Assembly (NCBI GenBank): GCA_963693285.1
Contig: OY848930.1
Location: 4,588,001 to 4,652,000 of the forward strand
Source of the DNA: Xestospongia muta
Taxonomy: Eukaryota > Porifera > Demospongiae > Haplosclerida > Petrosiidae
Direction of reading: 5' to 3'
Length of the DNA stretch: 64,000 bases
Below the pieces are notes generated by a model. That model made no database searches and had not been told where the DNA came from. It saw nothing but the letters and a program-made list of their open reading frames with translations. Position numbers and translations under genes: made by a program. Below are positions 59,256-64,000 of the stretch, piece by piece; positions within the stretch are counted from its first letter, which is position 1; each line of letters begins with the position of its first letter.

Positions 59256-60549
59256 CTTTTAATGGTAGTAGTGATGAGCAACAACTCGGAAATGTTGCAA
59301 ACCAACCTTAAAACCGGAGAATATCCTAATAATATCACGGAATGAATAGTTAGTACGGAAGTGCACGAAAACGTTCTACAATTTGTATAGAAATGTAATG
59401 CGAGAAAAAAGAGCAGACTCCGTATACTCTTAAATACCACAAATTTTCTAACTATTTTTCAGAAATGTTGTTAAAGTTTGTAAAAAAATTGACGTTTAAA
59501 TGACTCCTCTCTTAAAGCAACTGTTTGCTTTTTAAATACTTGAGCTCTTCATATTTCAATTCTACTACATGCCCTAAATTAGTGTATAATATACTTCAAG
59601 GTAATGATATAATGTGGCTATTATACCTGAGCTTTGTCATCTAATTCTTAGACTATCACTATGTTTAATCCATCTGTCAGTACCCCAGTTAATTACATGA
59701 CCTAACCCATATCAAATTAATATACTAAGATCCTGTAGTCTATGGTACTAATTAAGAAATGACCCAAAATCATTGGTAGACAAATCACTTAATTTTTAAG
59801 TTAGCTATATAGGTCCTTGTTAAGTAGAGTAATTATTTGCGCTCAGAATTGTTATAAAGATTTGCAAAAACTAAGTAAATTATTAATTTACATGTACATA
59901 TATCCTAGCAAAACAAGGAATATCATAATATTTGTTTGTTTTTTAATCTAATACAACATTTAAGAGCAGTAATATTAATGTCACTTAACAAGGACCTATA
60001 TAGCTAACTCCATGACAAATGTCAAGCAATTTTATTACATGAACTGATTCTCAATTTTGACTGAAGACCATGGTTCAAATTAAATAATGGCCCAAAATTG
60101 TTGGTAGTCAAATCACTTGAATTTTTTCATACAGGTCTACTCTTTCTTAAGTAGAGTACTTGTTTGTGCTCAGAAATGTTATTTAAAGTCTGTAAAATAA
60201 TTAAAAGATTCATAAATATATATGTGTAGATGTACCATTAACACAAGGGGAATTATTACATTTATAAAATCTTATGTAACTTATAGAGCAGTAACAATAA
60301 TGCCACCTAACAAGTACTACCTTCTATTGTCATTTGTTTTAGCATCTTTGCAGTTATAATTTTAAACTAAAATACATTAATTCACAAGTCTTCTCTCTGC
60401 AAATTCATAAATAATTTATTTATAATCAGCTTTCAAAATATTTATTAAACAAATTATACAAAAAACACAGACAAACAATACTACATATATTATTATATAA
60501 CCTTTATAACTCTTATTAAATTATTAACATAACAATATAGAGGTACCTA
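59256..60549. other. Spacer between TTC38-D and TRAPPC8 with repeat pair
   Basis: No gene seen. Contains two diverged direct copies, offset by 329 bp (about 59740-60050 and 60070-60380), marked by CCCAAAAT...TTGGTAG and TAAGTAGAGTA. The first also has terminal inverted repeats (TTAGCTATATAGGTCCTTGT at 59801 and its complement near 60008). A minus-strand AATAAA at 60441-60446 is the likely TRAPPC8 poly(A) signal. Confidence 0.6.
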
Positions 60550-63500
60550 TCAGCTACACTTAACCACACCTACATCGTTAACAATCAAATAACTAGTAAC
60601 CTGCCACCTCTGACAATGCATATTAGATCCAGTATGAGTCTTAGGTCCTTTTATACAGGCTTTAACACGCAAAGAGTTCAAACAGTACACTCCTGGTGAA
60701 GAAAAGGTAGCATTAACAATAATAGTCTGTTCAGAGAGAGGAGACAAGACCAGGTTTCTCCTACAGGGGCCAGACCAGTGAAATGATGGCTCCAGTGACC
60801 TAATACTGAAAGGAAATAAATATCAATAATTTATAAAATAGAGAAATATTTTATTTAAAACTGTATATTCAAGAGACCCAGATCCATTTAAACATTATGC
60901 ACTAAAATCATTCGTTACCATGGCAACCACATTTCTAATACCTAGTACTCACCCAAGAGCCACTTCAGAAGTAGATAAAAATTCAACTAATACAGTCACT
61001 TCTTCACTGGTACAATTTGATAAGACCACACCCACTGGTACAACACAATATTGATTAGCAGCAGAAAAGTCATGTGACACAGTAGCGGGATATAAAAGGG
61101 TGTGTCTAACAAGATCGTAAGGAGATGATGATGTTAAACAAGGACTAGAAGGTGTGGTTGATGAGGGGTGTGGCTAAAAAGAAAGAAATCAATATGTTTA
61201 TCCATATAGACATTTACTTACACATGTAAGAATAGTCGATGTTTGTGGAAGATTAACAGTTATACAATTTTGTCCAAAATGAGGCTGTCCAATGTTACGA
61301 TCAGGAGATGTAGACTAGATAAAATAGAGAGAAACATAACAATTACAGTAATCACATGAAGTACAGCCTAAATAAACTGGAAACCAACATGACAAAATGA
61401 GTCTGAAAACCCTCAAAACGCCTCCTATTCCATCCCTTGAAACTTCCTCTGGCCCCATTTAAAATACTCAATTAATCAATAATTAATAACTTAATTAATA
61501 ATTAATAAGCTCAAAACTATAAAAGGATCAATCCAATTCCATTGACTTGTAAATGTTTCACTTAATACTGACTAGACATCATTAGAGTACCAGTAAATAT
61601 TTGTACATCATTAGTTTAGCTCACAGTACATATATGCATACATTCAATACATATGTTCTATTATGTAGCAGACAATATACCTCCCAGAATATCACCAAGC
61701 CAATCTTATTTTCATACACACTAGTTTTCTCCTGAGCACCTATACCAGTGTTTTCAGTGACATTTGTTGTTTGAAGTCCAAGTTGACGAGAAGTTTCTGA
61801 AGCAAAAAATAAGTCTTTCGCAGGAAATTCACCACTTCTGATCTACATAAAATGGTGGTAACAAAAGATGTCTGTTAATGAATATATAATGAGTTAGCAA
61901 AAAGAAACTAAATAAAATAACTATAAATAATGTACACAGGATCACATGATTTAATCTAAATGATCACATGATTTGATATAAAGAATCACATGATTTAATC
62001 TAAATGATCACATGATTTGATATAAAGGATCATATGATTTGATATATATATAAGATCACATGATTTAATCTCACTCTTTTATCAGTAAGAGGGACATCAG
62101 AAAACGCCAAATGATCCATTGTACACTTGGGAACACCTCTTATCCCACGAAGGTACACTACACCATTCTCCCCAGGAGACAAACTTAAATCTAAACAAAA
62201 AAACAAAAAAAACAAATGTTACAATTAATAATAATCATTAATAAAACTCTAACACAAGTATTGTTGTAATGAACATGGGTAAATTACCTTTTCTCTCAGT
62301 TACAGCCTCTATTTTCCAGCTGTAACTAACACTAGATATTTGTATAACTTTAACGTCTACTGGCAATCCCAAAGCACCACTCTTGTTCTCAATCTCAACA
62401 GATATCAGTAATTTAGCATGATCCAGACTAAGCAAAAGGGAATCTATGACGTTATAGTAAAGAGTGTTGACTTACTCATTTGTTTGAAGATTATCATCAA
62501 GTCTTGGTACAACACTCGGTGTAACAGAGATATTACAGTGAAGACATTGTTGTACAGTAAGTGTCTCACTGTGTCTTAGTACTCTGTGACTAGAGGAGTG
62601 GGAGAGAGAGAGTGTATGTTTGCAAAAAACAGACAAAGTTATTTTAATGTATCATGAGCTAAGTGACTCACCTCGTACAATCATTAGGAGTGGGCGGGAC
62701 TTCTTTAGACGACCATTCTGGCTCATAATATAAGACCATATTGCAAGGAATTTCAACAGCTTTAGACTGTGGTACATGAACTAACAGTTGATATTGGGCA
62801 AATTGGCTTGGTAAAATGGAAGGAGTAGATAAAGGAAGAGATAAACAGACAGGACATAATGAAGGAAGAGGAACAGAGGAGATGGCCAACTCTTCCACAT
62901 CATCAGAGGTAGAGAAGACATCTGAGTCCATTGATGATGTCTAGTTGTGAAATATTAGTAAAAACATGTTAGATATAGATTATCTACATAATTTACAAGT
63001 TTAGATGTTTACATGTAATTAATATGTACTATGTACATGTTTACATGTAACTAATATGTACTATGTACATGTTTATATGTAACTAATATGTACTATGTAC
63101 ATGTTTACATGTAATTAATATGTATTATATAGATGCTTATATGTATGATACTGATAATAGAATATCTCATGAGACACTCTGAATGAACAACAACCTCTAT
63201 TGAGGACACTTGTTCTAGTCTCATACTAATACTTTAGTGTGTTATACAACCTATATATTAAGGACACTAGTTCTAGTCCCATACTAATACTTTAGTGTAT
63301 TATACAACCTCTATATTAAGGACACTAGTTCTAGTCCCATACTAATACTCTAGTGTATTATACAACCTCTATATTGAGGACACTTGTTCTAGTCCCATAC
63401 TAATACTTTAGTGTGTTATACAACCTCTATATTCAAACATAAAGACACATTTATATAACAAGGATGATCTCCAAAGTCCATAAGTGTCTGTTTACTCTGT

Positions 63501-64000
63501 TACAACTTCTATACCTGTTTTAGTAAAGTACAATGTTGTAATGAAGTAGATAGTTTCAAGTTAGTGATAGCCTCTGAACTACAGTTGATAATTTTTATTA
63601 TCAAAGATATTATTTCTCCTGCTAATAATGGTTGATAAATACCTTGAAGAATCATCTAAAAAGAAGAGTGAATGGACAGATAAAGGAAGAATGGATGTGC
63701 ATAGAGGAAAACAGATGGATGGAAAAGAAGTATGGATGCATGTATTGTAAATAAAGGATTTATGGAGAAAAAATGGATGGATAACAGATGTAGATTTGAA
63801 GAATGGATAGATAGAAATCCAAAATGGATGCAACCAGACGATATCTTATGCATACATGTGCTACATGTAGTACTTGTACTTACTATGGCTCTTGGCATGG
63901 GATCAATGACTCGCCAACAAAGTCTATTGTCCTCTCCATAAACCACACCCATCTTATCAGTTTTAGTTTCGTTCCTTCTCTGACCCTGACATCGAAAATC
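60550..64000 (-). CDS. TRAPPC8: TRAPPC8 C-terminal part (5' end off window)
   Basis: Subunit of the TRAPPIII tethering complex, which acts on Rab1 in ER-Golgi traffic and autophagy (family knowledge). Exons seen: 63884-64000 (continues beyond the edge), 63515-63655, 62672-62940, 62476-62589, 62288-62427, 62075-62190, 61681-61842, 61222-61314, 60953-61173, 60550-60805. The order of conserved blocks follows the vertebrate C-terminus: VVYGEDNRLCWRVIDPMPRA, QPLLAGEIISLIIKIINCSS, MVLYYEPEW, SHRVLRHSETLTVQQCLHCN, LLISVEIENKSG, SPGENGVVYLRGIRG, GLVIFWE, LLYPATVSHDFSAANQYCVV, VVLSNCTSEEVTVLVEF, SSPGVYCLNSLRVKA, SYLIVNDVG. Stop at 60550. It is a beta-sandwich-rich region without catalytic motifs. No frameshift or internal stop noticed. 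Confidence 0.88.
61930..62062. repeat. 22-bp repeat in TRAPPC8 intron
   Basis: About six units of GATCACATGATTTGATATAA, alternating with GATTTAATCTAAAT versions, between two TRAPPC8 exons. Confidence 0.85.
63005..63430. repeat. Two minisatellites in TRAPPC8 intron
   Basis: First a 32-bp unit with ATGTACTATGTACATGTTTA (63005-63130, about 4 copies), then a unit of about 61 bp with CTAGTCCCATACTAATACTT and ATACAACCTCTATATT (63190-63430, 4 copies). Confidence 0.88.

Overview
The window reads as nuclear DNA of an early-branching animal, most likely a demosponge (Amphimedon-type). The genes are intron-rich with many 50-100 bp introns and GT-AG junctions, the DNA is AT-rich and crowded with microsatellites and minisatellites, and there are two very ancient-looking nuclear receptors of the RXR/HNF4 (NR2) grade. 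The species is an inference; no database was searched.

Region 1 (1-27,600): two nuclear receptor genes lie head to head, one on the minus strand (1314-3226, 583 aa) and one on the plus strand (13267-22451, 877 aa). I rebuilt both exon by exon and every junction keeps frame. They share two intron positions and phases, so they probably arose by inverted duplication. The plus-strand receptor is divergent: extra residues in both zinc fingers, a very long hinge, no glutamate in AF-2, and no arginine at the helix-5 ligand position. Its introns hold DR1- and DR4-type receptor sites and a 60-bp minisatellite carrying AGGTCA.

Region 2 (27,634-59,255, minus strand): a cluster of TTC38-like tetratricopeptide genes. 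Three are complete (A 27634-35088, C 53663-56292, D 56959-59255). Two are fragments (C' 42264-44760 and B' 45198-46114) made by a tandem duplication of about 11 kb, 34.13-44.76 kb versus 45.16-56.14 kb. Its breakpoints lie in a GA tract in gene A intron 4 and in exon 1 of gene C. The duplicated spacer holds a foldback transposon, decayed LKR/SDH (AASS) exons, a large 18-bp satellite and a GC-rich hairpin. An uncollapsed haplotype in the assembly is an alternative to a real duplication.

Region 3 (59,256-64,000): a short spacer with a diverged repeat pair, then the 3' half of a minus-strand TRAPPC8 gene that runs off the right edge.

Most long simple open frames in the window (THTH, SLSL, GREG, IHPS, CYLMFD types) are translations of tandem repeats, not genes.
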